From NCBI GenBank assembly GCA_003667245.1, contig RCNN01000317.1, positions 1-30,021 on the forward strand: a stretch of 30,021 nt of DNA, read 5' to 3'. How positions within the stretch are numbered: the first letter of the stretch is position 1; every line of letters begins with the position of its first letter. A model generated the notes under the pieces. It was not told the origin of the DNA. It saw only the letters and a list, made by a program, of their open reading frames with translations, and ran no database searches. Position numbers and translations under genes: made by a program. The DNA comes from Heterostelium multicystogenum. Its lineage: Eukaryota; Evosea; Eumycetozoa; Acytosteliales; Acytosteliaceae. This document shows, piece after piece, positions 12,401 through 21,969 of the stretch.

Positions 12401-13080
12401 TAAAGTCATCTCCATATGAAACTATCTTATTCGTGTGATAGGAATATGAGGATGATTGGAGTTGAGTTTCATTTGATGAATGAATGATAACACAATTTCA
12501 ATTTTAATATTAAATTTTAATTCTTTAAAAGAAACTTTTGTATCACTTGTTGTATAAATCTATGTTTGATTAATGTTGTGGTATAGTGGGTGGAATTGTC
12601 AGATATGTATGTTAATTAATGCTATAGAAGTGGGTATAAACCATTATATATATTGGTTTTGATTGAATGAATTTATACCTATTCTGTATCAAATAAAACA
12701 CCACCATTTACACTATTTCCATTTATGAGGGTATGCATCAAACAATACATGCTATTATTTTGATTAAATGAGTGAATCAATTTATCAAATTCCAACAAAA
12801 ACAACCCACATAATTAATCAACATCTAACATTGTTTAATGTACAATTTCAACTTATATTTGAAATTATATTAAATCCTGAAATGGACTGCCATAAACAAC
12901 AACAATATCTTTAGGTTTATTTCCGGATTAGAGAGTAACTAGTCACAGCGTTGACACTCATCAACCGGAATCTCGCTTTCTCAACCTCCAATATATTCCT
13001 CTGAAGAATGAATTTGATTCTTGTGGTTGTTGGTTGCATTTAACAACAATATAAAGTTGTTGTTTTGAAATTTTTATAGC
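9488..13080. other. Gene-free AT-rich DNA downstream of PTB
   Basis: The first about 60 bases are the PTB 3' region (AATAAA at 9525). No open frame with coding character, tRNA or recognisable small RNA was seen. Two slightly G-richer islands stand out at about 10140-10165 and 10255-10350. A short inverted pair TTCCGG/CCGGAA lies at about 12920 and 12965. Confidence 0.65.
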
Positions 13081-13093
13081 TCATATTGCTAAT

Positions 13094-13360
13094 TTGATCA
13101 TTCACAATAACTACAGCAGCTGCTACATCAACAACAACAGTATCTGGAGCTACATTAACAGTATAGGAATCTATTCATCTGAATCTTACACAACAACATC
13201 AGTAAATACAACAAGTCATCCCACAATATTAAATTCAGGAGTAATAATTCACAACAACAACAGCAGCAGCAGCAACAACAACATCATCATCAGAATTGCA
13301 TCAAAAATTACTCCTTCAACAACTCCTCATGTTGAACCAACCACAATTTTAATTTGGTAA
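13094..13360 (+). other. Low-complexity T/N/Q-coding patch, possible exon remnant
   Basis: This CA-rich patch reads as low-complexity peptide in more than one frame: TTAAATSTTTVSGATLTV first, then Asn/Ser/Thr-rich sequence. A third frame has about ten glutamines followed by HHHQ and NYSFNNSS. Dictyostelid proteins often have such tracts, and frame breaks are common in this window, so it may be an exon or a decayed gene. It has no ATG start, no domain and no neighbour exon that I can join to it. It may equally be simple-sequence DNA. Confidence 0.25.
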
Positions 13361-15380
13361 ATCTAACTGTTGGAGCAAAAACAGGATACTAAAACAATAG
13401 AATATTAATTTTCTCTCTTTTTAATATTGTATTTTAATCATTCCATAAATTATTAGTGTTTACACTAATAACCACTCCACGTACTGTTTGATTCATTTCT
13501 ATCTGTCAACTTGATATTGCTGATTGTGGTTGCCCAACTTTCCTGCATACCTACCAAAATTGTATCTATCTATTACTCATTTTATCACACCCACACAAAC
13601 TTTCTCCTTACAACACAACCTATTTAAAAGAAATAAATATAAAATTATACACGATCAACAATATATAGATTTAATCCATTTATCATCAGAGAGGATATTT
13701 ATTCTGCATAAATCTTCAATTAACTCTCTTTTTAATATATTTGTATTTTATTTAAAAATTATTATATTAAAACAATTGTTGTTTCCTGCTTAATTTTATA
13801 AACCAGAAGTTAACAGGTTCAAATTAAATTATCTCTATCTTTTGGTAATCACTTAATAAATCCTTCATCATTTGTTTTTACTATCTATTCCTCCTTTCAT
13901 TTAAGCAATCCCAAATTCACATATATCATTTTTTTATTCAAATATATATTCCTCTCTCTCCCTAAATATATTTGATATCATATTTATTTTATCCATTAAA
14001 TCACACCTTATTAAAATTATTTATTTATTGATAGTTAATTTATTTGTTAATAAACAACTACTTTTCTTATATAAAATTTCAAACAAGTTGCTTGTTGACC
14101 AACATCAACCATTATATTCCAAATCCAATAGTTTCTTCAATAACTAGGGAATACTTCCATATCAAATTCAAATTAAATAATTTTATTGATACTTCAATTA
14201 AGTTATTTATTTTTTGAACTTAGCTATCTATTAATTTATTTCTTTAAATTAACAAAAATAAAACTAAAAAGAAAAAAGGTAAATATACTTTCCAATTGTT
14301 TCCAGTAATTTTACAATAAAATAATTATAGATCTTGCCAAAATAGTCAAATCAATCAAATTGAAATAATGTTACAAATAATTATATCCACTGCTAGAATA
14401 TTAAATCTAGTTACCCTCACATTCGTATTGTATAATACATTTTTATTGCTATCCTATTTTTTAGCAATGTAGATAAAAATTGGTTGCTACAAAATACAAA
14501 ACCTTTCATTTACAATGATTGGTCATATTTTTAATTCCTATCATTCTATATTCCATACCATCATTGCATTGCAGTTTGTTTGACAAGTTATTCATCTCAC
14601 CACAATATTCAAAATCGAACAGGAGTAACAGAGAAGGTTAAAAATAATACCTTCAAAAATATGTATATATCCTAAATTTCACACCATCAACTTCTCTTTC
14701 ACATTGGAGTAGTTTTAAATTCAATCTTCCATCAACCACGATATTGGAAAGTAGAATTTGATTTATAAAACAAGGATATATTTGTAAATTTTAAACAGAT
14801 AATCTGCCGACCTTTTTAGGGTTTAAATCTGTAGACATATTTAACCTCAACGTTTATATGAATTAATGAACCTATTATACTTTACCCCACACTCGAGATG
14901 AGATCTATCATTTACACAGAAATCAAATAGTCTGTCAAATTAATCAATCATCAATCAATTAATAAATCAGTCTATATGTCAATCATTAATGGAAATGTAA
15001 TGATGGATTTGGAATTTGAAACAACATTAGTTTTGAATATGACTGTAGCGATGACATTGGTTTATAAACTGTCAGTACTTCCAATGATCATTGAAACCAC
15101 TCATATCATATGATAAATCTATCTATATTGATTAAAGTGTTTCAACGAAAACACCTATATCAATCATACTGACTGATGATCATTAACACACCGTGATATG
15201 AAAAGTACCTAACACTATAGTCATCAACATCAAAAAATACAACACCTTCCAATATTACCACTCATCACAAGAAAAACTAGTAAATATAGAAGAAGTGTTT
15301 GACAATAGCTAAATATGACTTATAGTACTGTTACTATTACCATCAAATCAAAATTAAAACACCAACGAATAAGTTATTTA
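13361..15380. other. Gene-free AT-rich DNA
   Basis: I see no gene. A CACACCCACACA motif at about 13586-13597 resembles the CA-rich elements bound by the Dictyostelium G-box factor GBF. The rest is A/T-rich with short palindromes. The open frame at 13524-13793 is AT-rich, lacks a normal start and has no recognisable content. Confidence 0.6.
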
Positions 15381-15383
15381 AGA

Positions 15384-15458
15384 TGTTGTTGTTGTACTTG
15401 TTGTTGTGTTGTTGGTGTTTTTGCTGTTGTTGATGGTTTTAGTAGTACAACAACAACA
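15384..15458. repeat. Perfect 15-base inverted repeat with TTG/CAA units
   Basis: Arm 15384-15398 (TGTTGTTGTTGTACT) is the exact reverse complement of 15444-15458. The 45-base loop is itself GTT-rich. RNA from either strand could fold into a hairpin. The arms are made of a simple triplet, so chance or slippage is a fair explanation. Confidence 0.7.
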
Positions 15459-15814
15459 CTAAAAAACATTGAATTGCAACAATAAACTAAACCAACGCAA
15501 ACCAACCAAAGTTTGAAAATAAACAGAGTCACTACAAAAGCAGTCCAGTCAAACAACAACAATCAATATCATCAATCAATCAAATCAATCAACTAAAGTG
15601 GTAAATTCTCAAATTTCACTCTACATATTTTATATGTTGGTTTTAAAATTCTTTTTAAAATTCAATTCCAAAAAAATAATCTGTAGAAGTTAAGATGTGT
15701 GTTTTCACTTATAATTGTTTTATTTTTTATGGTTTCTAGCTGTTTTTGGTTCTTTATTCATTCTGCATCATTCTTTTTAATTATTATCTTTTTTATACTC
15801 ACACATAGATTTAT

Positions 15815-15905
15815 AGTGGTGGTGCTAGTGTGGTTGTGTGGTGTGTGATCAGAGTAGGTGTGTTTAGTGGGTTGTGGTTAGTAATGCAGCTGTGTGGTGT
15901 GGGAT
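15815..15905 (+). promoter_or_regulatory. Strongly G/T-rich patch with GTGTGG-like repeats
   Basis: About 90 bases are nearly devoid of C on the plus strand, with GTGGTGGTG, GTGTGGTTGTGTGGTGTG and AGTGGGTTGTGG. This differs sharply from the flanking AT-rich DNA. GBF, the developmental G-box binding factor of Dictyostelium, binds GT-rich elements (GGGTGTG type), so a distal control element for the zinc-finger gene 2 kb away is possible (inference). The GG pairs could also form a weak quadruplex. Confidence 0.35.
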
Positions 15906-17180
15906 TCTGAATTATGATTTGTGTCACCTGTGTCTTTTGGCTTGAAAGCTATTACTACCAGCTCATAGATATATGATCAGTGCTAAAAAGATACAATGAT
16001 CAAATAAAATGGAGATTGTTTGATTGTTTTTAGAGTCGCTCCGTCTTTTTATATTGGAATAATATATCTATCACCTGCTGTGTAGAAATTACATTCTCCA
16101 TGATACCACCCACAATCCCCACTGCTCTGTATGTACCTTATTTGCATGCATAATCTATTGTTCCGCTGCTGAACAATCACTAGACAATCAAATCAGCCAG
16201 CTATAATCAATCAAATAACAGCAGCAGCAGCATCACCAACTACAATTATATCTATAATAACAATAATAACTGCTTGCAACACCCAAGAGACAACAATAAT
16301 ATTGACACTTGCTCCACCCCTTCACTGTTGGTGATATTGCTATCATCATCTTCACCCTTTGCTCTAAACCTCTTCATACATTTTACCTTCATATATACCT
16401 GCTTACTATAATCAATCCACATCTTATTTAATTAATGTTAATATATCTTATTAATTTAAAAATTATTTAAAGCCAACAAGTTACCAAAGTAATACTTGAT
16501 AAACCTGTTGTTGTAATATTTGCAAATCAATCAATCAATCAACCAACTTAAACATAAAATATATAAACAATTGTTGTTCTTATTATTTTGATATTTACTA
16601 TTTTATATCTTTATCCAATATCTTTTTTGCCGTGTTGGACATCATACTAACTATTGGCTCCATTCATTTTATACTTTTACCATATATATAAATATTATTT
16701 ATTTATTTATTAAAATAGTACCGCCGTACCATCCATTACATCATAACCCAAGTTCATTTTAATTATTGAACACTGACTAACTGACTGACTGACTGACTTA
16801 TTGTTCAAAGATACTTCACAACTTAAATTGTAATTATATTTAACCTTCACAACAAAGTCTGAATAATATTACTATTGATTACCAGACTTATAAACACTAA
16901 ATTTATATTATAATAATAATAATTCATGAATTAATTCAATCAAAATTAGTTTCCAATCTACTTCTTAATTACTAACTCAATGCTTATTTTAAATTCTTAT
17001 CTTCTTATTTTATTTTTAAAATGCTATTCTTAAAATACCAAATTTACCATTGCTCATTGTGGCACATCTGTACTTGCCTGTATGCTTCCGCTTGAAACTT
17101 ATCTTAAAGTGTCATTGTCTGTCATTTTTACCTGCCCGATATTCAAAATATTACTTTTTATATAAAAGTGTTTAATCAAT
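15906..17180. other. Gene-free DNA with a short N/S-rich open stretch
   Basis: No gene is established. From about 16166 to 16410 one plus frame is open without an ATG and reads as Asn/Ser-rich peptide (NNSSSSITNYNYIYNNNNN), then turns hydrophobic. It could be a non-coding CAG/AAT-rich tract or an unannotated exon. A CTGA tetranucleotide array lies at 16773-16798. Confidence 0.45.
16773..16798. repeat. CTGA tetranucleotide microsatellite
   Basis: About six tandem CTGA units with one variant (CTAA). It is a simple repeat in the gene-free block. Confidence 0.85.
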
Positions 17181-17879
17181 TCACACAGCACACTATCACC
17201 ACTCACCACTGCTAGCTCACACAACCATCATCACCACTACCCCAATCCCATCTCATTTAAAACAAAAAACAAAAACACACACACCAATCATCATTGTAAC
17301 ATCTCAGAGAGACACAGCCAATGTTAATGAACATCCAAGGTAATTATTAAATGAATATTAGCATGATTTCCTAAATGGAAATGAACTGACATTATACTAA
17401 TTACAAATCTAAATCTACTCTTAAATGAATTTAACTACACTGTTGCCACTCCTACTCCTGAATTCTACTATTACTATTATCTGCTGCTGCTGCTGTTGCT
17501 GCCCTACTATCTTACTTTTACAAATTTGACATTCGGATTTCTATCTTATAGTTTGAGATCTAACCAACCAATCAAATTGTAATCAATCATTATTTTTTAT
17601 TTCAATTTGTTGTATTAATTTATTAATATTCATTGTTTGCGTTGTTTATTACTTCAAACAAACTCACTCTTTGTTATTACTTTAATTAGTTAATTACAAT
17701 TGTATCATTAAATAATAATTGTATAATATTCTATCTATCTATTACTAAATTAATTTAATACCAATACCATTACTATTTATTATTCACACCTACAAATCCA
17801 ATCCAATATTTCCAAATCCAAAAATAACCTTCTACTTGTATAAATTTATTTAAATTCACACCTACATCCCAATCTAAAA
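17181..17879 (+). promoter_or_regulatory. Upstream region of the zinc-finger gene
   Basis: A C/A-rich patch at 17185-17290 (CACACAGCACAC, CACACACACC) is followed by a small ATG reading MLMNIQ at 17321 that runs into a possible donor (AAGGTAATT, 17337). No AG acceptor is present in the last about 185 bases before the ATG at 17880, so a leader intron would have to end near 17692. A TATAAATT at about 17840, roughly 40 bases before the start codon, is a plausible core promoter with a short leader. Both readings are inferences. Confidence 0.35.
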
Positions 17880-19703
17880 ATGGAACACAGAAGTTTAAGA
17901 GTTTTGTTAAATACTTTGGACCAGGAGGAGCCATCGAGTCCATCCACCGTTCTAAAGAGATTCAAAGAGGACGACGAGTTTGAATTGAGATCCATTAATT
18001 CAAAGTCTGAGGACAACCCCAACCGATCTCCATTGAAAAAGTCAAGAAAATCAGACGATGAGGACACTGCTTCATCTCCAAAATCATATTCACCACCTCT
18101 CCAAATGTCACAATCTGGTGCCTACAATTTGGAATTTATCAGACCAAAGAGAGCATCAGGTTCCGATCACATGTGTCCATCTCCAAACTCACGTGAGGTC
18201 TTTTACTCCTATAACCACTCCAACAAATCAATCAGTAATTTCGAGAAATCAGAGCAAGAAGTCGCAGATCACGACAACTGGGGTGAAGAGGATCTCACCG
18301 ACGAAGACTGTGATGATGAGGATTATGAGGAGTTTGAAATCCACTATCCACATTTCCACAGTCAATTCGAAGAGATGAGCAAATCCAAGCCAAAGCCAGA
18401 CCACAACTTCTCCCTCAATGAGAAATTGCCATTCAACCGATCATCCAACAAAGTCAATATTCCAAACTCTGCCTCAACCACCCCATCACACTCACCAAAG
18501 TCACATGTTGGAACTCCATCTCGTCCATTCCCAACTCTCGACTATAAAGTCAAGAGTGAGCAAGTTAAACAAAATCAAGATGGAACCTACAGTTGCCCAT
18601 ATGAAACCTGTAACAAAACAATCAAAGGCAACAAGGGAAATCTTTCCTCTCATCTCAGATGGCACCGTAGACTTGATGCCGAAGCCGGAGACATCAAAGT
18701 AAACAATCTCGAAGAGGGTGAAGAAGAAGAATTCACCACCCCAATTAAACCATCTCAACGTGGTGTCCAGCTTCGTAATCAAATGATCTACTACGGTCTC
18801 AACTTGTTCCGTCAAGATAATCAAGGAAAATATCTCTGCTTCTTTGAGAACTGCCAACTTAGAATGCTTACCAACTTTTCACGTCATATCGCCAAGCACG
18901 AGCGTAAGGGTGACAAAATTAAAGAAGAATTACTCCAGCATACCCCTAAGCGTGTAGCTTTGGGTAGCTCACCAACTTCACCACCTCCACCATTCCCATC
19001 ACCATCAACTCTCTCTTCACCAATGACTTTATTATCACACAGTTGTCAATTAACACCATCGCTTTCACCATTACAAGACAGTTTCAAACCAAAGGCCCGT
19101 AAGCCACTAACTGTCAACACTAAAGTCTGTTCAAACAATGTACACTCACCACCAATTCTTTCACCATTTGTAACATCATCTCCATCTAAACAAATGATTT
19201 CTTCACCACCAATGGATTCCAATTTGAGACGTTCATCATCTAAACTCGATGCAATGGTCTCAATCAACAGTGTCCCACGCGACTCTGACAACGAAGAACT
19301 ATTGGTCCCATCATCATCTCAACCATCACCACAAAAGGCTCCATTTTCACCAACATCCTCATCGAACTGGTTCCACTCTACAAAATCTGCATCGACCAAC
19401 TCGCTTCCATTCCACTCTAGTGCACAATCTTCCGATGAAATTCAATGGGTATATAAAATTCCAAACACTCCAACGTCGACACCAGGAAGTCCACGTGTAT
19501 TCAACTCCTCCTCACTGAGTACATCCTCCTCGATAGTTCCAACCTCACCACCATCCAACCCATCATCCTCCATTGTAATACCAACCACACCAACCTCCGC
19601 CATGAATTTCCAATTTGCCAAACTCCAATTCTGTCGTTCCAAAGAAGATGAATGTGCCAAGTCATTGATTGGACTCACTGGAAATCATCATATTTGGGAC
19701 TGA
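17880..19703 (+). CDS. Two-finger C2H2-like protein, putative transcription factor
   Basis: A single uninterrupted reading of 607 residues with no frame breaks. The N-terminus is charged, with a KKSRK basic cluster near residue 53. An acidic segment (GEEDLTDEDCDDEDYEEFE) lies near 133-152. Two zinc-finger-like units follow: C239-x4-C244-x13-H258-x3-H262 and C320-x4-C325-x10-H336-x3-H340. Both are preceded by a similar G-x-Y-x-C lead-in (GTYSC, GKYLC), which suggests an old duplication. The C-terminal 250 residues are rich in Ser, Pro and Thr with many SP/TP pairs, as in phosphorylated activation regions. Metal binding and DNA binding are inferred from the spacing. I do not recognise a named ortholog. 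It is preceded by the longest gene-free block of the window and is convergent with DPH1. Confidence 0.8.
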   Translation: MEHRSLRVLLNTLDQEEPSSPSTVLKRFKEDDEFELRSINSKSEDNPNRSPLKKSRKSDDEDTASSPKSYSPPLQMSQSGAYNLEFIRPKRASGSDHMCPSPNSREVFYSYNHSNKSISNFEKSEQEVADHDNWGEEDLTDEDCDDEDYEEFEIHYPHFHSQFEEMSKSKPKPDHNFSLNEKLPFNRSSNKVNIPNSASTTPSHSPKSHVGTPSRPFPTLDYKVKSEQVKQNQDGTYSCPYETCNKTIKGNKGNLSSHLRWHRRLDAEAGDIKVNNLEEGEEEEFTTPIKPSQRGVQLRNQMIYYGLNLFRQDNQGKYLCFFENCQLRMLTNFSRHIAKHERKGDKIKEELLQHTPKRVALGSSPTSPPPPFPSPSTLSSPMTLLSHSCQLTPSLSPLQDSFKPKARKPLTVNTKVCSNNVHSPPILSPFVTSSPSKQMISSPPMDSNLRRSSSKLDAMVSINSVPRDSDNEELLVPSSSQPSPQKAPFSPTSSSNWFHSTKSASTNSLPFHSSAQSSDEIQWVYKIPNTPTSTPGSPRVFNSSSLSTSSSIVPTSPPSNPSSSIVIPTTPTSAMNFQFAKLQFCRSKEDECAKSLIGLTGNHHIWD

Positions 19704-20119
19704 AAAAAAAGTAACAATATTTAAAACAAAACAAAAACAAACTTAATCATTACAATTTCACAACCACTAGATTCTAAAAGAGCTTGCTAATTTTGTAAAC
19801 CAAAAATAAGAAATAATTTCAACCAACCAATCAAAAATCAAACCAAATCAATTGTCCAAAGCATCCAATTGAATTTGATCAGTATTATATAATATATATA
19901 TTATTATTATTATTATTATAATTATAATTATTTATAAATCTTTTTTAGAGAAAAAAGATAAACAATTTTTAAAATCAAACAAAAACAAAAAGTATTTAAA
20001 TAAATAAAAATTAAACAAATAGTTTACTTATTTTCCAATTTATAAAACTATATATGAAAGAGTCTTATGTACAATCGTGGCAATAACATGTAATTGATCA
20101 ACTGTTGTCATTTATTTGA
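19704..20119. other. Convergent 3' region between zinc-finger gene and DPH1
   Basis: About 400 bases of A-rich then T-rich DNA with an (ATT)n run at 19903-19920 and several AATAAA-like signals (for example near 20000). It probably holds the polyadenylation sites of both genes. No gene is seen. Confidence 0.7.
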
Positions 20120-21710
20120 TCAACTGCTGTAGTTTGACCATTTTCCACCTTGTTTGGAATAGAAATCCATTGGATAAACCGATTGCCATTCTATTCCATT
20201 CAGTGCAACTTCTGCTTCATATGTATTTAAAAGTGGTGTAGTAAATGCATATCCCCAATCAATTGAAAGTCTTGGACAAGCAATTTGAATCCATCTATTT
20301 TTTAAAGGTTATTTTAGTTATAATTAGTTTGTTGATCCATCATCTGATTGTCCTCCACTAATAATAACTTACGTTTGAATATCGGAAAATAAATCTAACT
20401 TTGAAGGAAATATTTCAGATAATAATACTACTGTGTAATCTTTGTTGGCACGCTTGAGTAGATCTTCGAGGTGCTCCAAGATCTTTGGACTTCCTTGGCG
20501 ACCTAGAGTTCCTAAAATGATTCCAAAACGATCTGCCTTTCTGGCAACTTCAATCGCATCCTTTCTGATGGTGTGCATTTGCTCGAAATCGTAGTTCTCA
20601 ATTGAAAAAACCTTGCTATATGGATCGTATCTGTATGCTTTAATAGTTGGATTCGAAATCATAATCGACTCCAAATGGAATCTACCATCTCCCAAATAAA
20701 CAACTACTACCTCATCGCTATCATCTTCATATTTTATCTTTGGTGATGTACAGCCTAGAATCTCTCCATGTGACAATGGTTTTTCTTGTGGAATAAATAC
20801 ATTCTTGAAATGCTCGGCCAGAGTGATTCTTGCTGACTAATTGATATAAATGAATGATCATCGATTTCATCAGTAACTTGGGTGCAGTAATATCGCCACA
20901 AACAACTTACTTGAAGTGATGCAGAGAACTGGATCGTTGAAACCAGCAACAATTTAGTGTCTACTGTAAAATTGAATTTCAAAGTCTCTATGAAATGCTT
21001 CAAATCGATCTGTATATCTACAAAAAACATATAACATTCTAATTTCACTGACATCAATTGGTACTGAATAGGAGATAACTTCGTTAATATGCGGATAATA
21101 ATCTTGGATTAAAGCGAGATTGGTCTGATTTACCTAGACAAGAATGACCATAGTGAACCATAAAGTCTGCACCTAATGAACGTGCAGTATAATCATCAAC
21201 ACAACATGCACCATAGGTAACATCACCCATAATGATAGTTTCGACGTTGGCAAAACGCTCGAGAATGTCAGAGATGATACACGAGTACATCAGCAGACCC
21301 TCTGGGAACTGAAGTGCAACACGTTTCGATTGTGATTGTCTTATACGCCATATAGTTTTGTGTATTTCAAAATTGTAATTAGAGGGTAACACTTTAACAG
21401 CTTGATTCAACTGCTCGTCGTTAAGCAACTCGTCTGGTATCTGTTGTTGATTTACTTGCGCAGCAGAGGCTCCTGCGGGTCGTCCGAATATCTTTGGTTT
21501 AGGCTTTCCACTTGCAGCAGTGGTTGAACCAACCACCAAATCCTTACTATCACTCAAAGGTTCACCATCCAATTGCTGCTTCTGTCTTAATTCTGCAATC
21601 TTCTTTTTACCGACGAATCTAATCTTTCTCTGTGGTTGTTGTTCCTGTTGCTGCTGCTGCTGTTCCAAAGTCTCACTAACTATATCCGATGTATCTGTAC
21701 TAGTACTCAT
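20120..21710 (-). CDS. dph1: Diphthamide biosynthesis protein 1 (radical 3-amino-3-carboxypropyl transferase subunit)
   Basis: Dph1 with Dph2 catalyses the first step of diphthamide formation on elongation factor 2, moving the 3-amino-3-carboxypropyl group from S-adenosylmethionine to a histidine, in the cytosol. The deduced protein is about 455 residues, close to the usual length. The three cluster-binding cysteines of the family are present: [12 protein letters not shown] (Cys169), EILGCTSP (Cys272) and [13 protein letters not shown] (Cys404). [15 protein letters not shown] is also typical. The N-terminus has a short Gln run. The exons on the minus strand are 21710-21134, 21063-20911, 20836-20373 and 20294-20120, all with GT..AG introns. 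An extra T in the run at 21022-21027 breaks exon 2; dropping one base restores both frame and exon phase. It is divergent from PPIL2 with only 259 bases between the starts. Confidence 0.93.
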
Positions 21711-21969
21711 ATTATTATATATCTATCTATATCCCTATAGCTATTATTCTTTTATCGTGCAATCAAGATCTATTGATATGAAAAAACGAGTGGGACATAA
21801 CACTTTTTTTAAAATTTTAAATTAAATATGAAATTTAACGGTATCAAATTAATTAAGTTTAGTGATCTCCAACCTATTTATACCTCTAATTGACTTTATA
21901 TAGTGTATCGTAATCACTTACTATAATACCTACCTAGATAGATAGAAGATAGATCGATAGATATAAATA
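21711..21969. promoter_or_regulatory. Compact divergent promoter of dph1 and PPIL2
   Basis: The 259 bases between two outward-facing start codons must serve both genes. It is AT-rich, with TATATAG near 21897 and a GATA-rich run at 21937-21965 next to the PPIL2 start, and TATCTATC repeats next to the dph1 start. Confidence 0.5.

Noticed and set aside
13216..13223. TCCCACAA, a second DUSE-like match
   Set aside because: It lies inside the low-complexity CA-rich patch and has no small-RNA-like sequence after it.
10900..15180. TGATGA-like boxes that might mark C/D snoRNAs
   Set aside because: No matching CTGA box with terminal pairing was found at the right distance on either strand.
15374..15562. 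Minus-strand frame with a hydrophobic start and Gln/Thr tail
   Set aside because: It begins at a TTG, has no family resemblance and consists of simple triplet repeats.
16107..16114. ACCCACAA, matching the Dictyostelium upstream element of small-RNA genes (DUSE)
   Set aside because: A degenerate eight-base motif is expected by chance, and no recognisable small-RNA sequence follows about 60 bases downstream.
9488..17879. tRNA genes or retrotransposon next to tRNA, common in dictyostelids
   Set aside because: No B-box-like GGTTCGAATCC or cloverleaf and no reverse transcriptase or integrase motifs were seen by eye.
20755..21057. Open frame continuing from DPH1 exon 2
   Set aside because: It reads through the intron between exons 2 and 3; the DPH1 family match resumes only after the acceptor.
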